This document shows, piece after piece, positions 1-7,923 of a DNA stretch of 61,528 nt. A program made the translations under genes and the position numbers. Every line of letters starts with the position of its first letter. The stretch's first letter is position 1. The stretch covers positions 1-61,528 of the forward strand of contig JBMYWH010000013.1 of the NCBI GenBank assembly GCA_049607205.1. The letters are read 5' to 3'. The notes beneath the pieces were generated by a model. It saw only the letters and a list, made by a program, of their open reading frames with translations, searched no databases and was not told the DNA's origin. Origin of the DNA: JBELHR01 sp049607205. GTDB lineage: Bacteria > Bacteroidota > Bacteroidia > Flavobacteriales > Flavobacteriaceae.

Positions 1-1233
1 AGAATATAACAATTGGTTTAATTGAGCTGTTCCTTTCACAGAGTATTCCTGATTGAATCCCCCCGTAGCTGCGACCAATTCTGGGTCAACATATAAACCC
101 GTTGCTGAAATTCCAAGATCTGGAAAATAGTTTGAAAAAACACTTTTTAACTCCTGTCCTTGAATAGCAATATTTTGCTCACTGGACTTTAAGCTTAAGT
201 TCTGACTTAATGTTTTATCTACTACGTCAATCAAACTGTATTTCTCATCCCCAAAAACCTTGTTAAAGTCTCCTACAAATTCTGTTTCAGAAATCAAATT
301 GTATTTAATTCCTAAACCAACCTCTTCTGCTACATTAAAATTAAGAGTCAAACCTTTACTGTATTGAATGTTTACTGGAATGTCACTTGCATTATCCCCA
401 TCTTCAAAAATACGTTCTATGTTCAATGCAATCCTCCTAAAGATTTGCTGAATGTTTCCATCAGATTGGTTAGAAGCCATAATCCCTTTGATTACGTCTT
501 CTTTACCATAAGCAGAAAACGAAGGTTGATTAAAAGCCGTAATACGTCCTATAAAATCATCATGTGCCTGAGAGCTCAAATTACTTCCTGCTGCGACATA
601 ATAGGCGTCAAAACCTGATAAATCACCATTTTTAACAAAGTCTTCATCTACTGGTATAATTTCATAATGTCCCAATTCATCTTCTAGAATTTTTGCCATA
701 AGATCTTCTACCGGTAATAAATCCAAAGTGTAGTCATCTATTAGAATAGCCAATCTTTTATAGTCATAAAGTTCTCTAAAGTCCCTCAAATCCTCAGAAA
801 AAGAAATAGGAGTAATAAGATAATTCAAATTGTGAATACCTGAAGTAGTTTTAGAAGATTCAATCGGAATAAAATCTCTATTAACACTTCCGAACACTAT
901 GGTTGCAGAATGAAAATCCGGATTTTTCTGATAGATCATCATATTGTCTACTACACCAAAAACTAAAATAACATCCTGATTTTTATCCTTTAAGAAATCA
1001 TAATTCTCTCTGGCCTTATCAAGGTTATAATTATTTTCTAAAACGTAGTCCACATGAATAGGAATCTCATTTCCTATAACGTTACGAACTTCATTGAATA
1101 ATAACTCAGAATCTTCTAAATAGCGATCTGTACGCTGATCAATTAATACAGAAATATTCAAAACTTCCTTGTTTTGTGCAGTTAAAACACTGCTTAAAAG
1201 AAGTAAGAATAGGGTTATTTTATGTCTAAACAT
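1..1233 (-). CDS. TolC-family outer-membrane protein with N-terminal ABC substrate-binding-like domain (partial)
   Basis: The minus strand is open from an ATG at 1233 to the window edge (411 codons, no stop), so the 3' end of the gene lies outside. The protein starts with a signal peptide (MFRHKITLFLLLLSSVLTAQ). About 280 residues follow that look like a periplasmic type-1 substrate-binding fold of the ABC_sub_bind kind (VILVFGVVDNMM, ATIVFGSVNRDF, FDAYYVAAGS). From about residue 330 the text looks like the start of a TolC/OEP repeat (LIDVVDKTLSQNLSLKSSEQNIAIQG shortened here to its pattern: helix-rich, Gln/Ser-rich). The family assignment is from remembered patterns, not a search. The gene lies 29 bp after the LytTR regulator on the same strand and has its own -7 box at 1252-1259. 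It is probably an export channel with a sensing or assembly domain; the cargo is unknown. Confidence 0.6.
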   Translation of the reverse strand, partial: MFRHKITLFLLLLSSVLTAQNKEVLNISVLIDQRTDRYLEDSELLFNEVRNVIGNEIPIHVDYVLENNYNLDKARENYDFLKDKNQDVILVFGVVDNMMIYQKNPDFHSATIVFGSVNRDFIPIESSKTTSGIHNLNYLITPISFSEDLRDFRELYDYKRLAILIDDYTLDLLPVEDLMAKILEDELGHYEIIPVDEDFVKNGDLSGFDAYYVAAGSNLSSQAHDDFIGRITAFNQPSFSAYGKEDVIKGIMASNQSDGNIQQIFRRIALNIERIFEDGDNASDIPVNIQYSKGLTLNFNVAEEVGLGIKYNLISETEFVGDFNKVFGDEKYSLIDVVDKTLSQNLSLKSSEQNIAIQGQELKSVFSNYFPDLGISATGLYVDPELVAATGGFNQEYSVKGTAQLNQLLYS

Positions 1234-1251
1234 TAGTCTTAAGTATAATTT

Positions 1252-1259
1252 CAAATATA
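1252..1259 (-). promoter_or_regulatory. -7 promoter element for the TolC-like gene
   Basis: On the minus strand this reads TATATTTG, an exact match to the Bacteroidota TAnnTTTG element, and it ends 18 bp before the ATG at 1233. I see no good -33 TTTG. It suggests that the TolC-like gene can be transcribed independently of the LytS/LytTR pair. Confidence 0.45.
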
Positions 1260-1262
1260 ATC

Positions 1263-2018
1263 TTAATTATCCAACCATTCTCTAAATTCAGTAGCTTTTC
1301 GCTTACTGATATGAATAGGATCTTGAATTGCTGCATCCAATTCAACTAAAAGTTTCCCATTAAAGTATTTATGGATTTTATGAACGAACTTTTTATGTAT
1401 AATATTTTGCCTGTTTGCTTTAAAAAATAATTTTGGATTTAAAAAAGATTCAAATTCCTCCAAGGATTTATCACCTATGTATCGTTTTCCATCTTTCGCA
1501 AGGACTTTTAATACAGCATCCTCTATAAATATACAAACAATATCTTTACTTTCAACAGGATACCAAGCTCCAAGTCGTTCTAGTAAAAAGGAATCTTTAT
1601 ACGCTCCCCCACTTAGTTCCTTTATAAGAGATTCTAAATTTACAGAGACTTGAGAAGAGGCATGCTTACGTTGTTCATATTTTTGTAAAGCATTTTCTAA
1701 AGCTACTTTTTTAATTGGTTTAAGCAAATAATCAATACTGTGAAGCTCAAATGCTTTTAGTGCATATTGATCATATGCGGTCGTAAAGATGATGGGACAA
1801 GGCTGTTCTATGTCTTTAAAGATTTCAAAACTTAATCCATCCCCTAACTCAATGTCAAGAAAAATCAGATCCAATTCTGGAGCTTCCTTTAAATAGGCAA
1901 TGGTCGAGGATATGGTATCGCAGATTTTAACCACTTCAACCTTTAAATCCTTCAAGTTTTTCTGGAGCATATTTTGAGCTAAAAACTCATCCTCTACTAT
2001 TAATACTTTTTTAATCAT
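1263..2018 (-). CDS. LytTR-family response regulator
   Basis: This is a 251-residue DNA-binding response regulator. The receiver domain (residues about 3-118) has the acidic pair at D10/E11, the phospho-acceptor Asp55 in FLDIELGDG, Thr80 and Lys100 before a proline. The C-terminal LytTR domain (about 150-251) contains FFKANRQNIIH and a C-terminal HISKRKATEFREWL. Its start overlaps the end of the kinase gene by 4 bp (ATGA), so the two form a translationally coupled two-component pair. Targets are not visible; the neighbouring lipoprotein and TolC-like genes are the obvious candidates. Family assignment is strong, the signal is unknown. Confidence 0.93.
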   Translation of the reverse strand: MIKKVLIVEDEFLAQNMLQKNLKDLKVEVVKICDTISSTIAYLKEAPELDLIFLDIELGDGLSFEIFKDIEQPCPIIFTTAYDQYALKAFELHSIDYLLKPIKKVALENALQKYEQRKHASSQVSVNLESLIKELSGGAYKDSFLLERLGAWYPVESKDIVCIFIEDAVLKVLAKDGKRYIGDKSLEEFESFLNPKLFFKANRQNIIHKKFVHKIHKYFNGKLLVELDAAIQDPIHISKRKATEFREWLDN

Positions 2019-3040
2019 TTTAATCTTAAGGTCACATGGAACAAGTTTTGATCCTTTGTAATTTTAATTTCTGGGTAATTTAATAAATTAAAGCGTTTAT
2101 TAAGATTCATAAGTCCTACACCAGTTGATTTAACACCTTTTTTTTCTTGAATTTCGTTAACAACTTCAACTGATTCATCGCTTACTTTCACTTGAATATT
2201 CAAAGGCTTAGAACTTGAAATTTCATTGTGCTTCACAGCATTTTCTAATAAAAGTTGAATACTCATTGGAGGAATTGAGTGCATCTCATTTTCAGCTTGA
2301 AAATCCCACTGTACATTTAAGTTATCTCCGTGACGAATTTTTTGTAATCCAATATACTTTTTAGAAAAACTAAGTTCTTCTTCTATGCTTACTTTTTTTC
2401 TGTCCGAACTATTCAAGATATATCTATAGATGTCTGAGAGCTCGGATATAAACTCCACAGCTTGATCATTATCCATTACCATCGCGGATAAACTATTCAA
2501 AGAATTGAACAAAAAATGAGGGTTGAGCTGTGTTTTCAAACCACTTAATTCACTTTCAATCAAACTCATCTTTAATCGATCACCTTGTAATTTTGCTATA
2601 TCTCTTGATTCTTGGACCTTCAAAAAAGTTGCTAGAACGATCATGATGGCAAGAATAAGTAAATAGGCTCCTTTATTATACACAAGTTCTAATTCCGAAT
2701 TAAACCCTCCTAAAAAAGTAGATTGGATTAAAGAATATAAACTTGTAAAAATTAGATATAACAAGACATTTACGAGGATGATAAACAACATCTCTCCCAT
2801 CGGAATCTTCTTAGCTAATCTTTTAGATTTCGTATTGAAATACAAAATACAATAGCCATAGAAATAAACCATCAAGCCCCTTACCACCAACTCATAGGAC
2901 TTAGTAAACTCCAAAAAACCTTTAGGAAGATAAACATCTTTTAAATAGAGGTATACTCGTGGCAAGAGATAGAGCATTGCAACTACAAAGGCAATGATCT
3001 CTAATTTATATTTGGTGAAAGATTTAAAATTATAGTTCAT
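2015..3040 (-). CDS. LytS-type sensor histidine kinase (His_kinase family)
   Basis: This is a 341-residue membrane kinase. Four hydrophobic segments (about residues 13-32, 50-68, 84-108, 124-142) anchor it in the inner membrane with almost no periplasmic sensor domain. The cytoplasmic part has the LytS/YpdA-type phospho-acceptor motif LNPHFLFNSLNSL with His175, and a shortened HATPase domain with LLLENAVKHN and GVGLMNLNKR. It is the partner of the overlapping LytTR regulator. Unusually, the ATG directly follows the T-run of a terminator-like hairpin (3041-3066), leaving no room for a ribosome binding site. A later start (Met22) would remove most of the first membrane segment, so I keep the ATG at 3040. 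Confidence 0.92.
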   Translation of the reverse strand: MNYNFKSFTKYKLEIIAFVVAMLYLLPRVYLYLKDVYLPKGFLEFTKSYELVVRGLMVYFYGYCILYFNTKSKRLAKKIPMGEMLFIILVNVLLYLIFTSLYSLIQSTFLGGFNSELELVYNKGAYLLILAIMIVLATFLKVQESRDIAKLQGDRLKMSLIESELSGLKTQLNPHFLFNSLNSLSAMVMDNDQAVEFISELSDIYRYILNSSDRKKVSIEEELSFSKKYIGLQKIRHGDNLNVQWDFQAENEMHSIPPMSIQLLLENAVKHNEISSSKPLNIQVKVSDESVEVVNEIQEKKGVKSTGVGLMNLNKRFNLLNYPEIKITKDQNLFHVTLRLK

Positions 3041-3066
3041 AAAAAAAACCGCCGATTAAGGCGGTT
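3041..3066 (-). terminator. Intrinsic terminator flush against the kinase start codon
   Basis: Reading the minus strand, AACCGCC (3066-3060) pairs perfectly with GGCGGTT (3053-3047) around a 6-nt loop and is followed by eight T residues ending at 3041. The kinase ATG begins at the next base. It lies just after the stop of the lipoprotein gene at 3074, so it probably ends that transcript; readthrough would be needed to express the kinase from upstream. Confidence 0.75.
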
Positions 3067-3073
3067 CAATATA

Positions 3074-3730
3074 TTAATTTACTTTTTTAGTAATCTCTCT
3101 AACAATTTTTTTCGAAACAACTTCAGCACTAGATCCTAAGGTAGTAGGATTATCTACAGAAAGAGTAACTGCACCTAGCATTTGATCTTTTTCAGAAGCT
3201 CTCAAGTCATAAACAACAGTTTCTAAAATATATTTTTTATTCACCGTAGTTACACTTGAACTGTAACTGGAAACACCTCCCATATAAAAGGAACCATAAT
3301 ACCCATAAAAACCTCCATAATATCCTCCGTACATTCTAGGTCCATAATAGCCATAATTGTCTCCTGTATATTGAGTCGACGCATATTCTTGTTTCTCCTT
3401 CAAAACCGTCATTACTACAATTTCAATTCCATCAGATTCCAATTGTCTTTTAAACTTATCAATCTGCTGTTTGGAAATAGAATCTTTAGGTTTATTGCCA
3501 GGATACATGGAAAGGCTTGTATATGCCTCAAAACCTTTAGCCTTAAGTCCCTGTTCTATACCACTTTCAAATCGAAGTCTTGCAATTTCATCAGATAGCG
3601 GCGCAATCACTAATATTTTACCGTTTTCTATACCTTCTAAATCCTTCTTTTTCCAATAGTCAACAACTTGTACACTAGAACAACTTGACAGTATTAAAAA
3701 TAGACTAAAAACTCCAATTAATTTCTTCAT
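3074..3730 (-). CDS. Lipoprotein with Tyr/Gly-rich segment, function unknown
   Basis: This 218-residue protein starts with a lipoprotein signal (MKKLIGVFSLFLILSSC, Cys17 as the lipidation site). Residues 25-115 look like an alpha/beta domain (ILVIAPLSDEIARLRFE, IEIVVMTVL). A Tyr/Gly-rich stretch at about 124-152 follows, then a final conserved-looking strand region (YILETVVYDLRAS) and a basic end. The general layout resembles small DUF4136-type envelope lipoproteins, but I do not recognise the family with certainty. It is followed by a strong terminator and then the LytS/LytTR pair, and preceded 8 bp upstream by a small 44-codon ORF on the same strand. Confidence 0.75.
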   Translation of the reverse strand: MKKLIGVFSLFLILSSCSSVQVVDYWKKKDLEGIENGKILVIAPLSDEIARLRFESGIEQGLKAKGFEAYTSLSMYPGNKPKDSISKQQIDKFKRQLESDGIEIVVMTVLKEKQEYASTQYTGDNYGYYGPRMYGGYYGGFYGYYGSFYMGGVSSYSSSVTTVNKKYILETVVYDLRASEKDQMLGAVTLSVDNPTTLGSSAEVVSKKIVREITKKVN

Positions 3731-3738
3731 AATATTAG

Positions 3739-3873
3739 TTATATAAACATGAACTCTGTTTCATAAGGCTCATTGGCTCTAATTAGCTTGACCTTCTTGA
3801 TTTGTTTGTTAAAGGCAAATCTAGGATTAATTTTTTGTAATGCAATTCTAAAAATCTTTTTAACTTTTTTCAT
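3739..3873 (-). CDS. Small basic protein ORF, 44 aa
   Basis: An ATG at 3873 opens a 44-codon frame that begins MKKVKKIFRIALQKINPRF and ends EPYETEFMFI before TAA. It is rich in Lys/Arg with a possible amphipathic N-terminal helix. It sits 8 bp upstream of the lipoprotein gene and 10 bp downstream of a second ORF of exactly the same length, all on the minus strand. Without homologues I cannot prove it is translated; position, the ATG start and the tight spacing are the support. Confidence 0.4.
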   Translation of the reverse strand: MKKVKKIFRIALQKINPRFAFNKQIKKVKLIRANEPYETEFMFI

Positions 3874-3883
3874 AGTATTTCTT

Positions 3884-4018
3884 TTAATACGTTAAACTTC
3901 CTGACTTTAATTTGAACGACTCTAGTTTTTCTTTCAATCTGGGAAGTAAATAATGTACAACCCAATTCTTTTGAAAATAAACGTAAGCTCTAGCCTTTTT
4001 TAAATTTGTTTTTTTCAT
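3884..4018 (-). CDS. Small basic protein ORF, 44 aa
   Basis: An ATG at 4018 opens a 44-codon frame beginning MKKTNLKKARAYVYFQKNW and ending LKLKSGSLTY. Like its downstream neighbour it starts MKK, is basic and has no signal peptide. The two ORFs are the same length but do not look like repeats of each other. They could form the head of an operon with the lipoprotein at 3074-3730. No family recognised; translation is unproven. Confidence 0.4.
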   Translation of the reverse strand: MKKTNLKKARAYVYFQKNWVVHYLLPRLKEKLESFKLKSGSLTY

Positions 4019-4172
4019 ATCTCTTGGATTTTAAATTCATTCTAAAGATAAGGGAATCTACCCTTAAATAGGGAGCAAAAATCAGTGAACGACCCAAATT
4101 AAGACCTGAAAGACCCTAGAATCCATCTCTCGTATTTTTTTTATAAATTTCAAGAACCAAAAACCAAACCAA

Positions 4173-4574
4173 ATGACTAAAAAAACAAATATTATCGTCA
4201 GCATTCTAATTACCTTATGGGCCTTAATCGGAGTATCTTCCTATTTAGCGCAAGCCTATATGGATCAAACTGCATTAGATATGCTTCCAGAAGAATGGCA
4301 AGCCTATTATCAAAATTTCCCAGCCTGGGCGACAGCAGCATTTGCCACAGCCGTATTTTCAGAATTACTTGCAGCTGTGTTACTCTTTTTTAAATCCAAA
4401 TGGGCCTATTATCTTTTCATACTTTCTTTAGTGGCAGTATTAATTCAAAATGGATATAACTTCTTGGTACAAGATTATATAGCAATGGACCTAGGGCAAT
4501 CTATTTTACCCGCAATTATCATTATTGTAAACCTCTTGATGATTCGCTACAGTAAAAGACTCATGGAAAATTAA
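4173..4574 (+). CDS. Small four-helix membrane protein, function unknown
   Basis: This 133-residue protein has four predicted membrane helices (about residues 8-28, 52-73, 77-97, 107-126) and a short basic C-terminus (RYSKRLMEN). The loop after helix 1 is acidic/aromatic (LDMLPEEWQAYYQNFP). It is a single-gene unit: a terminator follows directly and the neighbours on both sides run in the other direction. I do not recognise the family. About 150 bp upstream (4019-4172) separate it from the small ORFs; I see no clear promoter pair there. Confidence 0.75.
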   Translation: MTKKTNIIVSILITLWALIGVSSYLAQAYMDQTALDMLPEEWQAYYQNFPAWATAAFATAVFSELLAAVLLFFKSKWAYYLFILSLVAVLIQNGYNFLVQDYIAMDLGQSILPAIIIIVNLLMIRYSKRLMEN

Positions 4575-4582
4575 AATCAAAA

Positions 4583-4609
4583 AAAAGGCTCCTACTTATG
4601 GAGCCTTTT
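4583..4609. terminator. Bidirectional intrinsic terminator
   Basis: AAAAGGCTCC (4583-4592) pairs perfectly with GGAGCCTTTT (4600-4609) around a 7-nt loop. A-run and T-run flank the stem on both sides, so it can end both the small membrane-protein gene (stop at 4574) and the btuB-like gene (stop at 4629) coming from the other side. Confidence 0.85.
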
Positions 4610-4628
4610 AAATTAACAGCAGAAGGTT

Positions 4629-6539
4629 TTAAAAATTAAAATTTAAACCTAACATATAATTCCTACCTAAAGTACTATAGCCAAGTCGTTCTGTAAACTC
4701 AGCATTTAGAATATTGTTAGCCGCAACATTTATACTCATAAAATCAGTAGGTCTTATTCGATAATTAAAATCTAAAAGACTATAGGCCTCCAAGGTCAAA
4801 ATTTCTGCAGGCCACGCTCTAAAGTCTTCTACAAAACGGTCTCCATTATATTGATAATTCAACATAAAATTATGGATCTTAAAATCATAAGAAACTTGAG
4901 CTCTAGCCAAATCCTTTGGTGTATAATTTGACTTTTCTTCGTCTAATTCGGTGTGGGTATAACTTAGGTTTAAATCTAAATTACTTACAAGCTCTATATA
5001 GAACTCAAATTCTATCCCGGAGAACTTATATATCGCATTTAAATCATTTACATAATAGGACGCAAAGGTCTCAGGGTCCGTATAAAAAATGATTGGATCC
5101 TTATCTGATCTATTAAAATAGGTCAAGCCAACAGACCAACGTTCATTTTGTTCATAGGCCAATCCAATTTCAAAGTTCTCAGAGGATTCAGGAACTAAAT
5201 CCGTATTTCCATATTGTGAAAACAATTGATATAAACTTGGAACTATATAGGCTGTAGAATAGCTTGTATTCACTCTTAATTGCTCATTGAACTGATAAAA
5301 CACATTAGCGTCATAGGTCAGATTACTCTTGTATACATTGTGATAATTGTATCTCGCTCCAGCATCAAGACCCAAACCATAAGAAGTTCTATAAGAAAAA
5401 CTGCTATACAAATCAACGGATCTGAACTGGTATAGAGCTCCCTGAACAAGTTCGTATGGTCCATAATTCTTAGTGTTTTGATATTCAAAGCTCATTCCTG
5501 AAATATTCTCTAATTGATCAGAAATTTGGACTTGATTAAATAGATCCGATTTAAAAGATTCCGTTAAATATTTATAATCATCTATGCCACCAGCCCAGGT
5601 ATTCTCGGCTTGTAAAGTCCTTCGTAAATTTGAATATGAATTTTGCCAAGTCACGGCACCCTTTGCATAGCGATACTCTGGCTGGAATACTAGCCTATTG
5701 AGTTCTGATTTTGAATTGTTTAATTCACTATCTGTAAAAGCTCCTGCATCATAGTCTTGATCGTTATTTTGATACATATAAAACAAATCCATCTTAAAGG
5801 AATTTGTTAGCTTTTGACCCATATTTACTTGTATACTTTGAGAATCAAAGGAATCTTTTTCAAATTCTCCATTAGGATCATAGGCCTCAGAGATTCCTTT
5901 TGAATTCGTAACAACTCCTTGAACCTGAACATGAAAATCACCAAAATTAGACCCTAGGATTAAACTGTTGTCAATTCTATTAAAATTTGGAGAGTCCGAA
6001 ACCTCTTGTTCAGTTTTAAAACTGCTGTTAAAGTTCACACTTAGGCCTTCTTCTTTTTGTTCTTTACTGATCAAATTAATTACGGCAACGGCTGCTCCAG
6101 AACCATAAAGAGTACTCGAAGCTCCCTTCATTAATTCAATTCGTTCAATGGTCTCTAGGGGGATCAGATTCAAATCAAAACTATTATCGATACTCGAGGC
6201 ATCATTCATGGGTATCCCATCCAATAAAATCAGAACCTGTTTGGTTCCTCCACCACGGATATAAATACTTTTAGGTGATCCCGCCTTTGAGTTCGCTCCT
6301 CCTATATAGACTCCTGGGAGGGCATTTATAGCATTGGAAAGGCTTTGGCCTTGATAGACCGATAGGGCAAGAGAATCCATAACTTGGATAATTTTCCCTT
6401 CGACATTCTTTTTTTGTGCAAATACTTTTGCATCAACCTGAACAGATTCTAACTGCTCGGTTCGATTTTGTGCATGATGTTGGCCGTAAAAACAAGCGAA
6501 CACCACAAACAACAACATTGTTTTTTTGTTGTAATTCAT
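4629..6539 (-). CDS. btuB: TonB-dependent outer-membrane receptor, probable cobalamin receptor (BtuB-like)
   Basis: This is a 636-residue TonB-dependent receptor. After a signal peptide (about 1-23) comes a plug domain (about 40-160) with IYIRGGGTKQVLILLDGIP and GASSTLYGSGAAVAVINLIS, then a 22-stranded-type barrel ending in an aromatic residue (YMLGLNFNF). The length is close to E. coli BtuB (about 614). The cobalamin assignment rests mainly on the cobalamin riboswitch in its leader and the divergent BtuF-like gene. The start ATG at 6539 has no clear Shine-Dalgarno, as is usual in this group. Alternative substrates such as cobinamide or other corrinoids cannot be excluded. Confidence 0.88.
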   Translation of the reverse strand: MNYNKKTMLLFVVFACFYGQHHAQNRTEQLESVQVDAKVFAQKKNVEGKIIQVMDSLALSVYQGQSLSNAINALPGVYIGGANSKAGSPKSIYIRGGGTKQVLILLDGIPMNDASSIDNSFDLNLIPLETIERIELMKGASSTLYGSGAAVAVINLISKEQKEEGLSVNFNSSFKTEQEVSDSPNFNRIDNSLILGSNFGDFHVQVQGVVTNSKGISEAYDPNGEFEKDSFDSQSIQVNMGQKLTNSFKMDLFYMYQNNDQDYDAGAFTDSELNNSKSELNRLVFQPEYRYAKGAVTWQNSYSNLRRTLQAENTWAGGIDDYKYLTESFKSDLFNQVQISDQLENISGMSFEYQNTKNYGPYELVQGALYQFRSVDLYSSFSYRTSYGLGLDAGARYNYHNVYKSNLTYDANVFYQFNEQLRVNTSYSTAYIVPSLYQLFSQYGNTDLVPESSENFEIGLAYEQNERWSVGLTYFNRSDKDPIIFYTDPETFASYYVNDLNAIYKFSGIEFEFYIELVSNLDLNLSYTHTELDEEKSNYTPKDLARAQVSYDFKIHNFMLNYQYNGDRFVEDFRAWPAEILTLEAYSLLDFNYRIRPTDFMSINVAANNILNAEFTERLGYSTLGRNYMLGLNFNF

Positions 6540-6617
6540 GATTGGTCAATTGTTTTCAGGTAAAGGTGTAGTGGTGAAACTAAACTTCTATCCCGAAAGT
6601 TTGTATTATGTGTTTGA

Positions 6618-6756
6618 AATAGGCAGGTCTCCTGGCTCGTATCTTTTGTCTCCTTCCCGAAAAGATCATTTCAGTGGATTGTATTGACAAGAGGTTTTAT
6701 AACTTACAGTTGCGGGAACAGCTCTTGATTTTCACAAGATTCCCTTTTAATTTTAC
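6618..6756 (-). ncRNA. Cobalamin riboswitch
   Basis: On the minus strand the conserved elements occur in order: GGGAATC (6746-6740), GTTCCCGCAACTGTAA starting at 6720, the CCACTG core (6678-6673), GGGAAGG, and the B12 box AGCCAGGAGACCTGCC (6637-6622). This is the textbook cobalamin riboswitch order. It lies in the leader of the btuB-like gene, about 80 nt before its ATG. No T-run follows the aptamer, so control of translation start rather than termination is more likely. Expected effect: less receptor when cobalamin is plentiful. Confidence 0.93.
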
Positions 6757-6777
6757 ACGAAGTAAAAACCAAATTTC

Positions 6778-6807
6778 ATTGCAAATATAAATTAAATTCT
6801 ATTTTTG
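6778..6807 (+). promoter_or_regulatory. Promoter for the btuF-like gene
   Basis: ATTG (6778-6781) and TATTTTTG (6800-6807, exact TAnnTTTG) are separated by 18 bp. The -7 box ends 18 bp before the ATG at 6826 and overlaps the TTG at 6805, which therefore cannot be the translation start of mRNAs from this promoter. Confidence 0.55.
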
Positions 6808-6825
6808 TTTAAACTTTTTCCTTTT

Positions 6826-7923
6826 ATGCGAAACATTTATTTTATCTCACTAGCCATACTGATAATAAGCTGCTCTAAACCAAAACAATACAACAACAAC
6901 TTAGAGACGAGTTATCTACCAAAATACGCTAAAGGTTTCGTTATATCCCAGCAAAATGGGGCAAAACTACTGGGATTGATTCAAAACAAAGACACCATGT
7001 TTTATGAATTACTTCCCAAGAACTCGGTGGCCAAAACCTCTTTTGAAAAAATTATCACCCCGATAACATCAATAGTTCCAACCTCAAGTAGCTTTATAGC
7101 TTTTCTTGAGGCATTGCAAGTAGATCAAAGCATAGTTGGCTTTCCTAATTTTAATTATATATCTAGTGATAAGACCTACCAAAGAGCATTATTAGGAGAA
7201 CTTACTGAATTGGGCGAGAACAATCAACTCAATATCGAGTCCTTGATCAAAACACAACCTGACTTATTAATGACCTTTAGCATACAAGGTGGAATTCAGG
7301 GTGAGCAAATAATAAAGGACTCCGGTATACAGGTCATTTACAATGGTGATTGGTTGGAGCAGCATCCCTTGGGACGCGCCGAATGGATTATAGTCTATGG
7401 TGCTTTATATGATAAAATGAATTTTGCCCAGGGTTTCTTTAAGCAAAGACAATCCGATTATAATGCTTCTAAAAAAGATATAATCGACCCTAAAAAGACC
7501 ATGATCTCTGGAAGTATATTTCAAGGGGTATGGTACAGTCCAGGGGCCAATTCCTATACAGCTAAATTGTATAAAGATGCAGGACTCTCTTATGTTTTCA
7601 GAGACGATCCAGGAAATGGAAGTTTATCCCTTGATCCTGAATATGTGCTTTATCATGGAAAAAATGCCGAATTTTGGTTCGCACCAGATTCCTCAAAAAG
7701 CTTAGATCATTTAAAACAACAAAATAAACTATACAAGCAGTTTAAAGCTGTAAAAGAAGGAAATGTATTTTCCTATGCCCTTAAGACAGGTAAAAGTGGA
7801 GCTTTTCAATTTTTTGACCAAGCAGCTCTTTATCCCGATCGTGTGTTACAGGACTTAATTTATTGGAGTTCAAATCCCTCAAAAAGCGATTATGAACCCC
7901 ATTATTTTAAACGTCTAGAATAA
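6826..7923 (+). CDS. btuF: Cobalamin ABC transporter substrate-binding lipoprotein (BtuF-like)
   Basis: This is a 365-residue class III periplasmic binding protein of the BtuF/FhuD type. The ATG at 6826 gives a lipoprotein signal MRNIYFISLAILIISC with Cys16; the longer frame from TTG at 6805 is rejected because it overlaps the promoter. Features include the N-lobe region around VPTSSSFIAFLEALQ, IVGFPNF, LNIESLIKTQPDLLMTF, and the C-lobe GIQVIYNGDWLEQHPLGRAEW. It probably hands corrinoid to an inner-membrane BtuCD permease; no btuC or btuD lies in this window. It is divergent from the riboswitch-controlled receptor, but its own short leader has no room for a riboswitch. Its 3' end overlaps parC by 9 bp, convergent. 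Confidence 0.82.
   Translation: MRNIYFISLAILIISCSKPKQYNNNLETSYLPKYAKGFVISQQNGAKLLGLIQNKDTMFYELLPKNSVAKTSFEKIITPITSIVPTSSSFIAFLEALQVDQSIVGFPNFNYISSDKTYQRALLGELTELGENNQLNIESLIKTQPDLLMTFSIQGGIQGEQIIKDSGIQVIYNGDWLEQHPLGRAEWIIVYGALYDKMNFAQGFFKQRQSDYNASKKDIIDPKKTMISGSIFQGVWYSPGANSYTAKLYKDAGLSYVFRDDPGNGSLSLDPEYVLYHGKNAEFWFAPDSSKSLDHLKQQNKLYKQFKAVKEGNVFSYALKTGKSGAFQFFDQAALYPDRVLQDLIYWSSNPSKSDYEPHYFKRLE

Noticed and set aside
364..618. Plus-strand ORF of 84 codons
   Set aside because: It lies antisense to the TolC-like gene, which has a signal peptide and continuous protein-like coding to the window edge; the plus-strand product looks like nothing known.
6618..6756. Riboswitch acting on the btuF-like gene
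   Set aside because: All conserved elements, including the B12 box, are in 5'-3' order only on the minus strand, toward btuB.
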